Part shown: in pieces, positions 7,809-15,911 of the stretch | Numbering within the stretch: position 1 is the first letter of the stretch | How the letters are laid out: every line of letters starts with the position of its first letter | Program-made: the position numbers and the translations under genes | DNA from: DAOTYX01 sp034434635 | GTDB taxonomy: Bacteria > Chloroflexota > Anaerolineae > B4-G1 > DUEL01 | Assembly (NCBI GenBank): GCA_034434635.1 | Contig: DAOTYX010000064.1 | Coordinates: 1 to 29,679, forward strand | Length of the DNA stretch: 29,679 nucleotides | Direction of reading: 5' to 3' | Notes under the pieces: generated by a model | The model's database searches: none | What the model was told of the DNA's origin: nothing | Seen by the model: the letters and a program-made list of their open reading frames with translations, nothing else

Positions 7809-7988
7809 TGTCCCTGCTGTGCACGTGATCGCCGACGTGCGTTTTGAGCCAACAAGTAAACAAAACGGGGACTGTCTCTTCAGTTGGGAATGCGGTAGCC
7901 TTCGGGCAAGGCAGACCCCCTGAGCAGGTCCCCACCTGCGAAAGCAGGTTCAAAACTAAGCGGCACACGGCACGGCGGGGCGTTTTTT
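7809..7988 (+). ncRNA. ssrS: Probable 6S RNA
   Basis: This 180-base, protein-free stretch folds by eye into the 6S architecture. The closing stem is 7812-7822 with 7970-7980 (11 pairs, two G-U). A second stem is 7837-7847 with 7950-7956 and 7963-7966 (GTTTTGA pairs with TCAAAAC). Then come a 5' bubble strand (7848-7866), a long apical arm based on GGGGAC/GTCCCC (7867-7872, 7928-7933), and a 3' bubble strand holding a GAAA-capped hairpin (7934-7949). That hairpin position matches E. coli 6S. TTGAGCC and AAAACT-GCG-CACA segments also resemble E. coli 6S RNA. The closing stem followed by TTTTTT (7983-7988) would act as its terminator. 6S RNA mimics an open promoter and sequesters housekeeping RNA polymerase. 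The structure is my manual fold; the family assignment is inference. Confidence 0.65.
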
Positions 7989-8046
7989 GCCCGCCCCAAC
8001 CCCGTCGGCTCTCGGATGGCTTCGCCTCTGCGGAGAACGGTTGAGT

Positions 8047-8892
8047 ATGCTGCAAGAACGGGTCTCCAGCGACGTCTACGTTTTCACCAGCGAGGTCTAT
8101 GTTCAGGTCACTGCCGGGGTCATTGTGACACCCCAGGGGGCAGTGGTCATTGACACCCTGCCCGTCCCCGTCGAATCCCGCGCTATGGCTCAGTTCATCG
8201 CCCGGCGCTGTCCGGCTGGCGTGCGCTACGTCATCCTCACCCATTACCATGCCGACCACACCTTCGGTGCCTACCTGTATCCGTCCAGTGCCTGCGTCAT
8301 CGCCCACCAGCAGTGTCGCGCTTTCCTGGCCGACCGGGGACAGCGGGCGCTGGAAGAGGCCAAAGCGGAAAACCAGGAACTGGCCGAGGTCACCCTCCGC
8401 CTGCCCGACCTGACCCTCGACGCCGGCGAGATGGACCTGCTGATCGGCAGGCGACGGATGCGTATCCTGTGGACCCCCGGCCACGCCGCCGATGTGCTCT
8501 CTGTCTTCCTGGAAGATGACCATGTCCTCTTCGCCAGCGACACGATCATGCCGGTGCCGGTCATCCTGGACGGCGACCCCGACACGCTGAAAGCCTCCCT
8601 GCAACGGCTCCTGGCCCTGGAGCCCGATACCATCGTCCAGGGCCACGGAGAGGTCATCCTGCGCGGAGAGGTGGCGCAGGTGATCCGCAACAGCATCGCC
8701 TATCTGGAGAAGATCCAGGACCTGGCCCACAAGGCGCTGAAGAAGGGTAAGAAGCGAGAGACACTGATGAGCGTGAACGTCGAATCGTGTGGCCTGTCAC
8801 GTGTCGCCCTGGATGGCCAGGCGCAGCGGCTGCACGCCGCCAATCTCCTGGCCATCTACGACCGCCTGGCTCAAGAACAAGGGCATGGATGA
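8047..8892 (+). CDS. Metallo-beta-lactamase-fold hydrolase, 281 aa
   Basis: The MBL metal motif HxHxDH is at residues 66-71 (THYHADH). Downstream are a metal-ligand region TPGHAADV, an Asp in FASDTIMP and a GHGE motif near the end, so a dinuclear zinc (or iron) hydrolase is likely. The substrate cannot be told from sequence; the family includes glyoxalase II, lactonases and quinoprotein-relative-type enzymes. No signal peptide is seen, so it should be cytoplasmic. The ATG at 8047 is chosen because the MBL fold starts there and GGAG lies upstream; the in-frame extension would run into the 6S-like RNA region. The stop overlaps the next gene's start by 8 bases, so the two are translationally coupled. 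Confidence 0.88.
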   Translation: MLQERVSSDVYVFTSEVYVQVTAGVIVTPQGAVVIDTLPVPVESRAMAQFIARRCPAGVRYVILTHYHADHTFGAYLYPSSACVIAHQQCRAFLADRGQRALEEAKAENQELAEVTLRLPDLTLDAGEMDLLIGRRRMRILWTPGHAADVLSVFLEDDHVLFASDTIMPVPVILDGDPDTLKASLQRLLALEPDTIVQGHGEVILRGEVAQVIRNSIAYLEKIQDLAHKALKKGKKRETLMSVNVESCGLSRVALDGQAQRLHAANLLAIYDRLAQEQGHG

Positions 8893-9439
8893 GCAGACAG
8901 AGCGCATCCTGGCTGCTGTGCGCGCCCTGTCGAACGAGCAACGACAGTGGGTTCTGCGGCGGCTGATCGAGGAGTACGGCCTGCCCGCGCCACCGTCTCT
9001 TGCTCTGACCTTCACCGAAACACCCCTGGAAGGCCCCCCTGATTACGCCATCCTCTTCGACGGGGGTAGCCAGGGCAACCCCGGCCCTGGCTACGGCTCC
9101 TACCGCCTCACCCGCACTGCGGATGACCGCTCCGACATCGTGCGGCTGGACTTTGGCGGGGAGATGACCAACAACGAGGCGGAGTATCGCACGCTGATCG
9201 CCGCGCTGGAGGGGTTGATCGGGCGCATCGAAGCCTCAGGGCGTTCCCCCAGTGAGTTCACCGTGGAGGTGCGCGGCGACTCGGCCCTGGTGATCCGCCA
9301 GGTGAAGGGGGAATGGCAGACCAAAGACGACCGGATGCGCCAGTTGTGTCGCCGGGCCCGTGAGTTGTTGGCCCGCTTCAAGGCCCGCCGCCTGGTGTTA
9401 CAGGGGCGCGAGGAATCGGTGCGAGCGCTGGGACACTGA
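8885..9439 (+). CDS. RNase H-like (RVT_3-type) protein, 184 aa, atypical C terminus
   Basis: After an N-terminal region of about 50 residues (helical, MDEQTERILAAVRAL) comes an RNase HI-like domain. It has Asp59 in FDGGSQGNPGPG, Glu98 in NNEAEY and Asp132 in RGDSALV, three of the four catalytic carboxylates. The fourth, normally in a REEN-x-x-AD motif, is missing: the protein reads REESVRAL and stops two residues later. It may therefore be inactive, altered or recently truncated. The ATG at 8885 overlaps the MBL gene's stop; the next, convergent gene ends only 8 bases downstream. If active it would cut RNA in RNA/DNA hybrids. Confidence 0.82.
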   Translation: MDEQTERILAAVRALSNEQRQWVLRRLIEEYGLPAPPSLALTFTETPLEGPPDYAILFDGGSQGNPGPGYGSYRLTRTADDRSDIVRLDFGGEMTNNEAEYRTLIAALEGLIGRIEASGRSPSEFTVEVRGDSALVIRQVKGEWQTKDDRMRQLCRRARELLARFKARRLVLQGREESVRALGH

Positions 9440-9447
9440 CCGCCCGC

Positions 9448-10227
9448 TCAACCCGGCACGTTCTGCAAGCCCCACCGTTCGCGCACCCGGCGCTCTGCCG
9501 GGCTGAACAGCGCACGGTCCACCACCAGGCCAATCATCACCGTCACCAGCATCACAGCGATGACCTGGCTCATGTTGTTCAGTTCTCGGCCCATCGTCAG
9601 CAACTGTCCCAGCCCCATGCTGACGTACAGCAGTTCGCCAGCCATCAACGAGCGCCAGGCAAAAGACCAACCCAGCTTCATGCCAGAGAGGATCCCCGGC
9701 AGGGCCGCTGGCAGGATGACGCTGGTGTACAGCCGCACCCCCCGCGCGCCCATCGTCCGCGCGGCGCGCAGATAGAGCGGCGGCGTGTTGTGCACCCCGT
9801 CCGCAGTGGAGAGAGAGATCGAGAGCAGCGCCCCCATCACCACGACGAAAAGGATCGCCTTCTCCGAGAGGCCGAACCACAACAGGGCCAGCGGGAGCCA
9901 GCAGATACTCGGCAGGGCCTGCAGGCCCAGCACGACGGAGCCCACGGTCTCCTGCAGGCAGCGAACGCGGCCCAGCAGCAGGCCGAGGGGAATGCCCACC
10001 AGCAATGACAGCCCATAGCCGACAGCCGCCCGGCGCAGGCTGACCAGGATCGCCAGCGGATAGGAGCCGTTGGCGAAACCGTTGACCAGCGCCCGCCCCA
10101 CACTGAAGACCGACGGGAAGAGGTAGGGCGGCCACAGGCGAAGCCGGAAGAGCATCTCCCACGCCACCACCAGCACGAAGAAGAACAGCACCTTCAGCCG
10201 CCAACCGCTCAGCCACCTGATGTTCAT
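9448..10227 (-). CDS. ABC transporter permease, SsuC/TauC type, 259 aa
   Basis: A BPD-type inner-membrane permease of the nitrate/sulfonate/taurine importer family with about six membrane helices. The EAA loop that docks on the ATPase is visible (AARTMGARGVRLYTSVILPAALPG). It starts at an ATG (10225-10227) that overlaps the ATPase stop by 4 bases. It is the last gene of the Rrf2-transporter operon and ends 8 bases from the convergent RNase H-like gene. The substrate is probably an aliphatic sulfonate, taurine or related small oxyanion compound; sequence alone does not decide. Confidence 0.92.
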   Translation of the reverse strand: MNIRWLSGWRLKVLFFFVLVVAWEMLFRLRLWPPYLFPSVFSVGRALVNGFANGSYPLAILVSLRRAAVGYGLSLLVGIPLGLLLGRVRCLQETVGSVVLGLQALPSICWLPLALLWFGLSEKAILFVVVMGALLSISLSTADGVHNTPPLYLRAARTMGARGVRLYTSVILPAALPGILSGMKLGWSFAWRSLMAGELLYVSMGLGQLLTMGRELNNMSQVIAVMLVTVMIGLVVDRALFSPAERRVRERWGLQNVPG

Positions 10228-11003
10228 CCCGCCCCCTCCTCCTGCGCGGCGGCAGCCAGAACCTCGCTACGCAGGTCGGCCAACACCTCGCGCGCGGCGT
10301 CCACCAGCGCGTGGTCCTCGATATGTCGCGGACGGGGAAGGTCGCAGCGGAACTCCCGCTTGATGCGGCCCGGCCGCGCCGAGAACAGCAGCACCCGGTC
10401 GCCCAGCACCAACGCCTCGCGAACGTTGTGCGTGACGAACAAGATCGTGTTGCCGGTCTGCGCCCAGATCTCCTGCAACTCCCCGTGGAACATATCCCGC
10501 GTCTGTGCGTCCAACGCGCCAAACGGCTCGTCCATCAGCAGCACCTGGGGTTCGAGCGCCAGGGCGCGCGCCAGGGCGACGCGCTGTTTCATACCGCCAG
10601 AGAGCTCGTGGACGAACGCATGATGAAACCCTTGCAGACGCACCAGGCGCAGGTAGCGCTCCGCCCGCTCGTACCGCGTGGCTCTGGACAGGCCGGTTGC
10701 TGCCAGGCCGAAAGCCACGTTGTCCCGCACATTGAGCCAGGGGAAGAGCGCCGCCTCCTGAAAGATGACCACGCGGTCCCGCCCAGGGCCGGCAATGGGC
10801 CGCCCATCCATCCGCACCTCGCCGCTGTCGGGCCGCTCCAGTCCGGCGATGACGCTCAGCAGGGTGGATTTCCCGCAGCCCGACGGGCCCAACAGGCAGA
10901 CGAACTCCCCCGCGCCGACGCTGAAGGAGATGTCCCGCAGAGCAGGGGTCTGACCGCGCCGGGTTTGGAACGTCTTGCTGACCCCGCAGACCTCCAGCTT
11001 CAC
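10224..11003 (-). CDS. ABC transporter ATP-binding protein, SsuB/TauB type, 259 aa
   Basis: The nucleotide-binding subunit of the same importer. Walker A GPSGCGKST, signature LSGGMKQRVALARAL, Walker B VLLMDEPFGALD and the switch region FVTHNVREAL are all present. It starts at GTG (11001-11003) preceded by a long AGGAGGGGAGAG purine run. It follows the binding-protein gene by 34 bases and overlaps the permease by 4 bases. Confidence 0.95.
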   Translation of the reverse strand: MKLEVCGVSKTFQTRRGQTPALRDISFSVGAGEFVCLLGPSGCGKSTLLSVIAGLERPDSGEVRMDGRPIAGPGRDRVVIFQEAALFPWLNVRDNVAFGLAATGLSRATRYERAERYLRLVRLQGFHHAFVHELSGGMKQRVALARALALEPQVLLMDEPFGALDAQTRDMFHGELQEIWAQTGNTILFVTHNVREALVLGDRVLLFSARPGRIKREFRCDLPRPRHIEDHALVDAAREVLADLRSEVLAAAAQEEGAG

Positions 11004-11037
11004 CTCTCCCCTCCTTCCTGGCCCGTCCAGCCACCAG

Positions 11038-12069
11038 TCACTGGACAGGAGGCAGCCCCTGCTCCTCCAGCACGCGGTTGAGCAGGGTCAGGTCGTACAA
11101 ACCCGACAGATCGGGCCGCTCGTCAAGGAAGCCTGCCTCGTAGGCGCTCTCCGCCGAGGCCAGCAGCGTGGCCGGCAGCGGGTCGTAGGTGACGCGCATG
11201 CGCGACCAGGCCCCCGCCAACACCTCCGGGGACAACGCCTGACCGGTCAGCCGCTCGATCTCCTGGTTGGCCAGCCGCTGCGCCTCCTCAGGGTTCTCCT
11301 GCTCCCACAACGTCAACGCCACGTGGGCGCGCAGCCAGGCCTCCACCAGATCGGGGTGTTCCTGCAAGAAGGGGGTGCGTACGATGATATTGGCGGTGAC
11401 GAACTCGCCATCGGGCCACAGGTCCCGTTCGTCAAGGAAGAGCACTCCTCCACCCTCCACGATCAACCGGCTGGCCCATGGCTCCGGTACCCAGGCCCCG
11501 TCAATCTGCCCCTGGCGGAACAGGTCGAGGATCTGCGGGTTCTGCGTGGGGACCACCTGGACGTCGCCGCCATTCTCCACCAGGACCAGGCCGTGCTCGA
11601 CCAGGTAGGCACGCAAGGCCACATCCTGCGTGTTACCTAACTGTGGGCTGGCCAGCCGTTTGCCGGCCAGGTCATCTGGCGTGGTGATGTTCGCCTCCGG
11701 CCGGACGACGAGGGCCGCGCCGCCGCTGGTGGCTCCGGCGACCACCCGCAGCGCCTCGCCGTTGCTCTGGACATAACCGCTGATGGTGGGGTTGGGGCCG
11801 ATGTAGGCCAGGTCAATCTGCCCTGCGAACAGGGCCTCGATCACCGACGGTCCAGCGTTGAAGGTCGTCGCCTGCAGCACGATATCCGGCCCCAGGGCCT
11901 GCTGAAAGTCCCCGCGCGGGATGCCGATGAGCGCCTGGCTGTGAGTGATATTCGGGAAATAGCCCACCCGCATCGTCACCGGGCCGGCAGTGCCTGCCCC
12001 GCCTCCCCCGCAGCCGGCAAGGGCAGCCACCATAACGCCAAAGAGGGTCACCTGTATCCAGCGCTTCAT
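11038..12069 (-). CDS. ABC transporter substrate-binding lipoprotein, SsuA/TauA-like, 343 aa
   Basis: A type II lipoprotein signal peptide ends in the lipobox LAGC with Cys20, so the protein should be lipid-anchored outside the membrane. The mature N terminus (VGYFPNITHSQALIG) and the GNTQDVALRAYL region are typical of the SsuA/nitrate-sulfonate binding family. The start overlaps the Rrf2 regulator's stop (ATGA), placing it directly under that regulator's transcript. The likely ligand is a sulfonate or similar sulfur source; this is inference from family and from the sulfur-linked regulator class. Confidence 0.93.
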   Translation of the reverse strand: MKRWIQVTLFGVMVAALAGCGGGGAGTAGPVTMRVGYFPNITHSQALIGIPRGDFQQALGPDIVLQATTFNAGPSVIEALFAGQIDLAYIGPNPTISGYVQSNGEALRVVAGATSGGAALVVRPEANITTPDDLAGKRLASPQLGNTQDVALRAYLVEHGLVLVENGGDVQVVPTQNPQILDLFRQGQIDGAWVPEPWASRLIVEGGGVLFLDERDLWPDGEFVTANIIVRTPFLQEHPDLVEAWLRAHVALTLWEQENPEEAQRLANQEIERLTGQALSPEVLAGAWSRMRVTYDPLPATLLASAESAYEAGFLDERPDLSGLYDLTLLNRVLEEQGLPPVQ

Positions 12070-12497
12070 TGGAAAGCCTCCTGAGGGAGTTTCAGCGCAT
12101 CGGCCAGCGTGGTGTGGTCAATGACAGAGACGATGGCCTGGCGCACCTGCGCCATCACTGCCCGCACCGGACAGGTCATCTCATCCGGACAGGTGCAGGG
12201 TTCGTAGGCGATGCGGCTCACACAACTCACCGGAGCGATGGTGCCATCCAGGGCACGGATGACCTCGCCGATGGTGATTTCGTCGGCCCTGCGGCCCAGG
12301 GCATAGCCGCCGCCGACCCCCACCTGGCTGCGGACGAGGCCGGCGTTACGCAGGGTGATGAGGATCTGCTCCAGGAAACGGGGGGGGATGTTGTTCCGCT
12401 TCGCCAGTTCGCGCAGCGGCACCAGGCCCTCATCCTCGTGGGCAGCCAGGTCTATCAACGCCAAAAGGCCGTACTTGCTGCGTCGGGAGAGTCTCAT
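12066..12497 (-). CDS. Rrf2-family transcriptional regulator, 143 aa
   Basis: The winged helix-turn-helix (MRLSRRSKYGLLALIDLA...IPPRFLEQILITLRNAGLVRSQVGVGGGY) is classic Rrf2/IscR/CymR. The C-terminal half holds four Cys (C92, C101, C103, C109; pattern C-x8-C-x-C-x5-C) that could bind an Fe-S cluster or another metal. The spacing differs from IscR. It is the first gene of the operon with the ABC importer, whose lipoprotein gene overlaps its stop, so it most likely controls its own transcript in response to sulfur or Fe-S status. The ATG at 12497 has only a weak Shine-Dalgarno sequence. Confidence 0.94.
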   Translation of the reverse strand: MRLSRRSKYGLLALIDLAAHEDEGLVPLRELAKRNNIPPRFLEQILITLRNAGLVRSQVGVGGGYALGRRADEITIGEVIRALDGTIAPVSCVSRIAYEPCTCPDEMTCPVRAVMAQVRQAIVSVIDHTTLADALKLPQEAFQ

Positions 12498-12507
12498 AGC
12501 CGAAATG

Positions 12508-12530
12508 TCATAATGTCTATAGAATTACTA
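12508..12530 (-). promoter_or_regulatory. Candidate Rrf2 operator at the transcription start
   Basis: An AT-rich imperfect palindrome centred on TCTATAGA (12516-12523), flanked by AATG and ATTA. It covers the expected start site and first transcribed bases, just downstream of the -10. AT-rich dyads of this kind are bound by CymR-type Rrf2 repressors. No binding evidence is available. Confidence 0.45.
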
Positions 12531-12533
12531 GGG

Positions 12534-12562
12534 ATTATACTCCCCTTTCCTGGACCTGTCAA
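12534..12562 (-). promoter_or_regulatory. Consensus promoter of the Rrf2-ABC operon
   Basis: On the minus strand a perfect TTGACA (12557-12562) and a perfect TATAAT (12534-12539) are separated by 17 bases. A promoter this strong in front of a regulator fits tight repression. Confidence 0.85.
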
Positions 12563-12678
12563 GTTATCAGCCGGTTCCCCCTCAGGCCCTGATGCCGGGC
12601 GTGCCTGCCCTCCCCACCGAGCGACAATCCAGCGGGCCTCTGATTAGCGCTGCCCTACGGTGCTCGACGCGCAACCGT

Positions 12679-13560
12679 TCAGGCCCCCAGGAAACGCCGC
12701 CGCTGTTCGGGGGTGAGCAACGCCAGGAGGTCGGGGATCTCCGCCCGGCGCTCTGGCGGCACCCCTTCAAGCAGCGTGCGCACCGCCTGCGCCGCACCCG
12801 CGGTCTCCGCCCGCAGCGCCATGCCGTCGAGCAACTCGTCCACCTGGCCCGCCGTCATCTGGCCGATGAAGGTGTCCACCGGCACACCGACAGCGTTCAG
12901 CGTCTGGAAGGTCTGCCGGAGCGCAGCCACCGAGATGCCACGCCGCTCCATCTCAGGCGCCACGTAGTCGTTGAAGAACTTGGCGTCGAGGATGGACTGT
13001 CTTCCTGCTTCGACCTCGCGCATCTCCTTCCACAGGTTGCGCCCCTTGACCAGCCCCTCGATGACGCTGTGGGTCAGTTCCGTGCCCCCCCAACCGATGA
13101 TGCCCGCCGTCAGCAGCCAGTCAATCAGCGTGCCCACGGTGAAGTTGTCGAAGATGCCGCCGATGCCAGCGTTGAACAGCATCAGGTTGGGAGAAGAGAA
13201 GAGCACGTCGAAGCCCAGCAGGCGGAAGAAGCGGATGTTGGTCAGGCCAACAGCGATGATCGCGGCGAAGGTACCCAGCCAGTGGGACCACAGCCGTTTC
13301 TTTGCCGGGTAGTCAGGGGCAGCCGGATCGGCCAACCGGCGGAGACCGGCGGAGATCGGCCCCCGCTCCCAGCGGTCCCAGAACGCCTCCAGTATCCGCT
13401 CGATGAAAGTGGCGATGGCCACCAGCGGCGCCAGGGCGACCCACAGCGCGTCCGCCGTCTCATCTCCGCCCTGCCCTGGCGGAGCCGCCCAGGCCACCGC
13501 TGTCGTCAACGCCAGCAGGAGCAGCAACATCAGCGCGACCCACAATGCCTTCCGTCCCAT
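12679..13560 (-). CDS. Exported hypothetical membrane protein, 293 aa
   Basis: The N terminus is a signal peptide (MGRKALWVALMLLLLLALTTAVAWAA) ending in a possible signal peptidase I site. Hydrophobic stretches follow near residues 42-55, 94-112 and 135-165, and the C terminus is charged and helical. It ends in an LLALLTPEQRRRFLG motif like those in helical, membrane-associated proteins. I do not recognise the family. The ATG at 13560 has a strong GGAGGAGG Shine-Dalgarno sequence. It is the distal gene of a same-strand run with the GNAT and flavoprotein genes, 67 bases after the former. Confidence 0.75.
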   Translation of the reverse strand: MGRKALWVALMLLLLLALTTAVAWAAPPGQGGDETADALWVALAPLVAIATFIERILEAFWDRWERGPISAGLRRLADPAAPDYPAKKRLWSHWLGTFAAIIAVGLTNIRFFRLLGFDVLFSSPNLMLFNAGIGGIFDNFTVGTLIDWLLTAGIIGWGGTELTHSVIEGLVKGRNLWKEMREVEAGRQSILDAKFFNDYVAPEMERRGISVAALRQTFQTLNAVGVPVDTFIGQMTAGQVDELLDGMALRAETAGAAQAVRTLLEGVPPERRAEIPDLLALLTPEQRRRFLGA

Positions 13561-13627
13561 GATTCCTCCTCCTTCGTGTCCTGGTGACCTCGTGGTGAAA
13601 CACCACCTCTTTATGGAGACGCTCGCC

Positions 13628-14080
13628 TTACAGTTCCAGTTCGAACAGGACCGCCTCCTCCTCAAAGCCGCAGCGGCGATAGAAGGCGCGGGCGGCGCGG
13701 TTGGCCTTCTCGGTGCTGACCTCGACCTCGCAGCAGCCGAGTTGGCGGCAGCGCTCGATAGCGGCAGCAACCAATCGGCGGCCCACGCCCCGTCCACGCC
13801 AGCCCTCGGCGACGACCAATTCGTCAATCAACCCCGACGGGCCCGGATGAAGCAGCGTCTGGCGGAGGGTGAAGTTGATGAACCCCACCGCCTGCCCGCC
13901 AGCCCTGGCAATCAGGATGTGGGTATCCTCCCGGCCCAGCAGCGCACGGCAGTTCTTCAGCGCGCGGGACCGATCGAGCCCCGCCGTGTCCCTCATCGCC
14001 GAGAACAAAGCCATCAAGAGCGACTCCAGCGCCGGCAGGTCGTCCGGCGTCGCCTCAGTCACGACGATCACCTCATCCAA
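13628..14080 (-). CDS. GNAT-family N-acetyltransferase, 150 aa
   Basis: A single GNAT domain that would transfer acetyl from acetyl-CoA to an unknown amine. The pyrophosphate-binding motif A is WRGRGVGRRLV (about residues 92-102), followed by the motif B region AARAFYRRCGF. Length is typical. The start is a TTG at 14078-14080 with GGGAGG 6 bases upstream; an ATG just inside is out of frame. It lies 30 bases after the flavoprotein gene on the same strand. Confidence 0.88.
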   Translation of the reverse strand: MDEVIVVTEATPDDLPALESLLMALFSAMRDTAGLDRSRALKNCRALLGREDTHILIARAGGQAVGFINFTLRQTLLHPGPSGLIDELVVAEGWRGRGVGRRLVAAAIERCRQLGCCEVEVSTEKANRAARAFYRRCGFEEEAVLFELEL

Positions 14081-14110
14081 TACGGACCTCCCTCTCAGCC
14101 TTCCGCAGGT

Positions 14111-15388
14111 CTATGAAACTCCAGGAGCCCCAAACGATGCCGCGGACTCGCCGGCCAGCCAGCCGGTGGAGAAGGCCGCCTGCAGGTTGTAGCCCCCCGT
14201 GTCGGCGTCCAGGTCGAGGACCTCGCCGGCGAAGTACAACCCGGCGACCCGTCGCGACTCCATCGTGCGCGGATCCACCTGGCGCAGATCCACCCCACCG
14301 GCGGTGATGATCGCCTCGTCGAAGGAACGATGGCCCGTCACGGTGAGACGGAAGTCCTTCAACCAGCCGCGCAGCCGGGCACGCTCCTGCGCGGTCACCT
14401 GGTGCGCCGGCCGGTCGAGAGGGACCCCGACCAGGTCGGCGCAGACCGGGATCAGTTTTGTCGGCAACAGTCCCTTGAGCAAAGCGCGAAACTGCTGTCG
14501 GCCATGCGCGTCCAGGTCGCGCAGCAGACGCGCATCCAGTGTCCGTTCGTCCAGCGCCGGCTTCAGGTCAATGGACACAGCCACCTTCCGGCCCGCGCGC
14601 AGGGCATCTACCGCCATCCGGCTGAGGGTGAGGATAATCGGCCCGGAGAGGCCAAAGTGGGTGAAGAGCATCTCGCCGAACTGCTCAGCCCGCGCCTCAT
14701 CGTCCACCCACAGCCGCGCGCGGACGTTGCGCAGGCTGAGCCCCTGCAGCCGCGCAGCGACGTTGCCCGCGGTTTCCAGCGGCACCAGCGCCGGTCGGAT
14801 CGGGACGATGGTGTGGCCGACCGCCTCGGCCAGCCGATAGCCATCACCGGCGGAACCGGTAGCCGGGTAAGAGGCGCCACCGGTGGCGAGCACCACCGCG
14901 TCCGCCGGGTAGCCCGTCGGCGGCTTCCCGCCCCTTGGGGCGACGCGCACCCCCGCAATGCGCCCCCCTTCGGTCAGCAGGCGGTCCACTGGCGAGCGGG
15001 TGAGCAGCCTTGCGCCCTGGGCCTCGACCCAGCGCAGGAGCGCCGTCGCCACCTCCTGCGCCCGGCCGCTGGCCGGGAAGACCCGTCCCCCGCGCTCGGT
15101 GACGGTCTCCACGCCCAGGCTGGCGAGGAGTTCCAGCAGTTCGTCGCTGAAGAAACGGGAGAAGGCGGGGTAGAGAAAACGTCCGTCAGGCTGGAAGTGG
15201 GAGATGAAGTCGGGCAGCGGGGCGATGTTAGTCAGGTTACAGCGCCCCTTGCCGGTGAGGCGCAGTTTCTGCGCCGGTCGGTCCATCTTCTCCAGAACGA
15301 GGGTATCCGCGCCCAGCGCGGCAGCGCGGCCCGCAGCCAGCAGGCCCGCCGCGCCTGCACCGACGACGATCACCCTCCTTGTGGGCAC
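14111..15388 (-). CDS. HI0933/YhiN-family NAD(P)/FAD-dependent oxidoreductase, 425 aa
   Basis: A Rossmann-type flavoprotein (BaiN/HI0933 family) of unknown substrate. The FAD-binding loop GAGAAG is at residues 10-15. The family signature KLRLTGKGRCNLTN follows, with a late ATGGASYPATGSAGDGY motif and the C-terminal YFAGEVLDLDADTGGYNLQAAF that closes the FAD site. The GTG at 15388 is chosen because a GGAGGAAG Shine-Dalgarno sequence precedes it and the Rossmann strand begins at once. An open frame continues upstream but overlaps the zinc-ribbon gene. It lies 50 bases after that gene. Confidence 0.9.
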   Translation of the reverse strand: MPTRRVIVVGAGAAGLLAAGRAAALGADTLVLEKMDRPAQKLRLTGKGRCNLTNIAPLPDFISHFQPDGRFLYPAFSRFFSDELLELLASLGVETVTERGGRVFPASGRAQEVATALLRWVEAQGARLLTRSPVDRLLTEGGRIAGVRVAPRGGKPPTGYPADAVVLATGGASYPATGSAGDGYRLAEAVGHTIVPIRPALVPLETAGNVAARLQGLSLRNVRARLWVDDEARAEQFGEMLFTHFGLSGPIILTLSRMAVDALRAGRKVAVSIDLKPALDERTLDARLLRDLDAHGRQQFRALLKGLLPTKLIPVCADLVGVPLDRPAHQVTAQERARLRGWLKDFRLTVTGHRSFDEAIITAGGVDLRQVDPRTMESRRVAGLYFAGEVLDLDADTGGYNLQAAFSTGWLAGESAASFGAPGVS

Positions 15389-15438
15389 CCTTCCTCCGAT
15401 CCTCCAGACGGCACACGGCGACCGAACCTGATCCAGCC

Positions 15439-15750
15439 TCACTTCTTGCGCCGCGACAACACAGCCCACACCGCCAACGGCACGCCGACCAGAAGCCCCA
15501 CCCCAACACCGATGGAAGCGCCGAACCTGATCACAGCCGCCATACTGTCCCCAACAACGGGGGCCAACACGGCTTGAACCGGGCAGAGGAACACAGCCAC
15601 GACAACCAACAGCAGCACACCCCCCACCCGCAGCAGGGCCTGGGCTTCGCCGCCGGTTGTCCACAGTTCCTGACTGCCACATTGGGGACACTTCGCCACG
15701 CCCCAGTTTCTCGAGAAGGTGGCACCGCACCGTTTGCACTCGAATTGCAT
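15439..15750 (-). CDS. Zinc-ribbon membrane protein, 103 aa
   Basis: A short N-terminal zinc ribbon with C5-x2-C8 and C21-x2-C24 (ECKRCGATF...CPQCG) is followed by two membrane helices (about residues 41-62 and 70-98) and a basic RRKK tail. The function is unknown; small proteins of this layout are often membrane anchors or regulators. The ATG at 15750 has AGGAGG 7 bases upstream. It heads the same-strand run with the flavoprotein, GNAT and exported protein and is divergent from the toxin-antitoxin pair. Confidence 0.8.
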   Translation of the reverse strand: MQFECKRCGATFSRNWGVAKCPQCGSQELWTTGGEAQALLRVGGVLLLVVVAVFLCPVQAVLAPVVGDSMAAVIRFGASIGVGVGLLVGVPLAVWAVLSRRKK

Positions 15751-15879
15751 ACCCGCGCCTCCTGATGTGCTGGCCTCGACTACGAATTCCCCTCGGCTCT
15801 CACAACTCCCCCTTCCCCGCAGCGGCGCAAGCGCGCGGCTGGCGGACCATCTACCCCAACGGTCTTCCACCAGGCTGTA

Positions 15880-15911
15880 CCATGAGGGTTGCATTTTGCA
15901 ACCTGACATGG
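15880..15911 (+). promoter_or_regulatory. Nested palindromic operator of the toxin-antitoxin pair
   Basis: A perfect GGTTGCA-TTT-TGCAACC (15887-15903) is nested within CCATG (15880-15884) and CATGG (15907-15911). It covers the -35 and the spacer and touches the -10. Binding by the RHH antitoxin or the antitoxin-toxin complex would block the promoter, the usual autoregulation of FitAB/VapBC pairs. Confidence 0.7.

Noticed and set aside
7844..8044. 66-codon frame across the 6S-like RNA
   Set aside because: Follows the structured RNA, has no Shine-Dalgarno sequence, and its codons track stems and loops rather than a protein.
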